From the NCBI RefSeq assembly GCF_014698845.1, contig NZ_JACJTV010000027.1, positions 1 through 64,000 on the forward strand: a DNA stretch of 64,000 nt. Direction: 5' to 3'. This document shows positions 63,855 through 64,000 of this stretch, one piece after another; position 1 is the first letter of the stretch, and each line of letters begins with the position of its first letter. This DNA comes from Coleofasciculus sp. FACHB-1120 (GTDB taxonomy: Bacteria; Cyanobacteriota; Cyanobacteriia; Cyanobacteriales; FACHB-T130). Under the pieces are notes generated by a model, which ran no database searches, had not been told where the DNA came from, and was given only the letters and a program-made list of their open reading frames with translations. The position numbers and the translations under genes were made by a program.

Positions 63855-64000
63855 TTTCGGTCGTGGTGACAGCCGAAAATCCCATCGTGCGTGCGGGGTT
63901 GGAGAGCATCATCCGCACCTCTGAGTTGCTGGAAATCGTCGGTAGTTCCTCTAGCACAGACACTCTGGTAGCGCTGCTTGAGGAACGACAACCCGATGTG
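63851..64000 (+). CDS. Response regulator, receiver domain start (runs off the right edge)
   Basis: GTG 63851 overlaps the HtrA stop by 4 bases. It reads MISVVVTAENPIVRAGLESI IRTSELLEIVG and continues open to the edge (VALLEERQPDV). The IVRAGLESI...LLEIVG pattern is that of NarL/FixJ-type receivers, though the early acidic pair is replaced by TAEN. The remainder, including phospho-Asp and output domain, is outside the window. Confidence 0.75.
   Translation, partial: MISVVVTAENPIVRAGLESIIRTSELLEIVGSSSSTDTLVALLEERQPDV

Overview
The window reads as cyanobacterial chromosome, probably from a filamentous species. The octamer GCGATCGC (HIP1) is scattered throughout. There is a low-CO2 NDH-1MS gene set (ndhF3, ndhD3, cupA), two high-light-inducible proteins, multi-PAS hybrid kinases, pentapeptide-repeat and Uma2 families, and an SLH-domain GHL10 protein.

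Layout. 1-390: two back-to-back IS630-type transposase pieces. 0.4-5.7 kb: a DUF6464 protein, a stand-alone elongation factor G, and an OmpR/histidine-kinase pair. 5.9-7.0 kb: a DUF7873-type gene followed by two tandem RNAs whose T arm, closed acceptor stem and D arm occur in the permuted order typical of bacterial Y RNAs (YrlA type), then a terminator. 7.2-26.7 kb: an accessory stretch of single genes (hydrolase, nucleotidyltransferases, SDRs, GST, methyltransferase, intradiol dioxygenase, Uma2), two large orphan PD-(D/E)XK nuclease-like proteins, and several gene remnants. 27.0-33.9 kb: inducible CO2 uptake, with paired LysR-type palindromes, ndhF3, a Tat-exported beta-carbonic anhydrase, ndhD3 and cupA, facing a convergent fasciclin gene that may be cupS. 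34.0-40.5 kb: a signalling block (Hpt-REC-REC-GGDEF, REC, 1.3-kilo-residue hybrid kinase). 40.6-48.1 kb: DUF924, glycogen phosphorylase, pentapeptide repeat, DUF4419, BON lipoprotein. 48.5-51.3 kb: a 28-residue membrane peptide, a P450 and an Hlip operon. 51.9-54.5 kb: Uma2, a dead AbrB antitoxin and an AIPR-type protein. 54.5-61.5 kb: a broken ABC permease, archease overlapping a COG0523 metallochaperone GTPase, RtcB RNA ligase, and a fused CrtYcd-type lycopene cyclase. 61.9-64.0 kb: an HtrA-like protein lacking its catalytic His, an intact HtrA, and the start of a response regulator.

The most striking themes are three. First, RNA repair and tRNA mimicry: the Y-RNA-like pair lies about 50 kb from archease and RtcB, and archease is translationally coupled to a metal-insertion GTPase. 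Second, a beta-carbonic anhydrase gene sits inside the NDH-1MS operon. Third, a gene and a degenerate partial copy of it bracket another gene at three separate places (metallo-beta-lactamase, DUF925, archease).

All family names are assigned by reading motifs; no database search was run. Family numbers such as DUF6464, DUF7873, DUF4419 and DUF925 are from memory and should be confirmed with Pfam.
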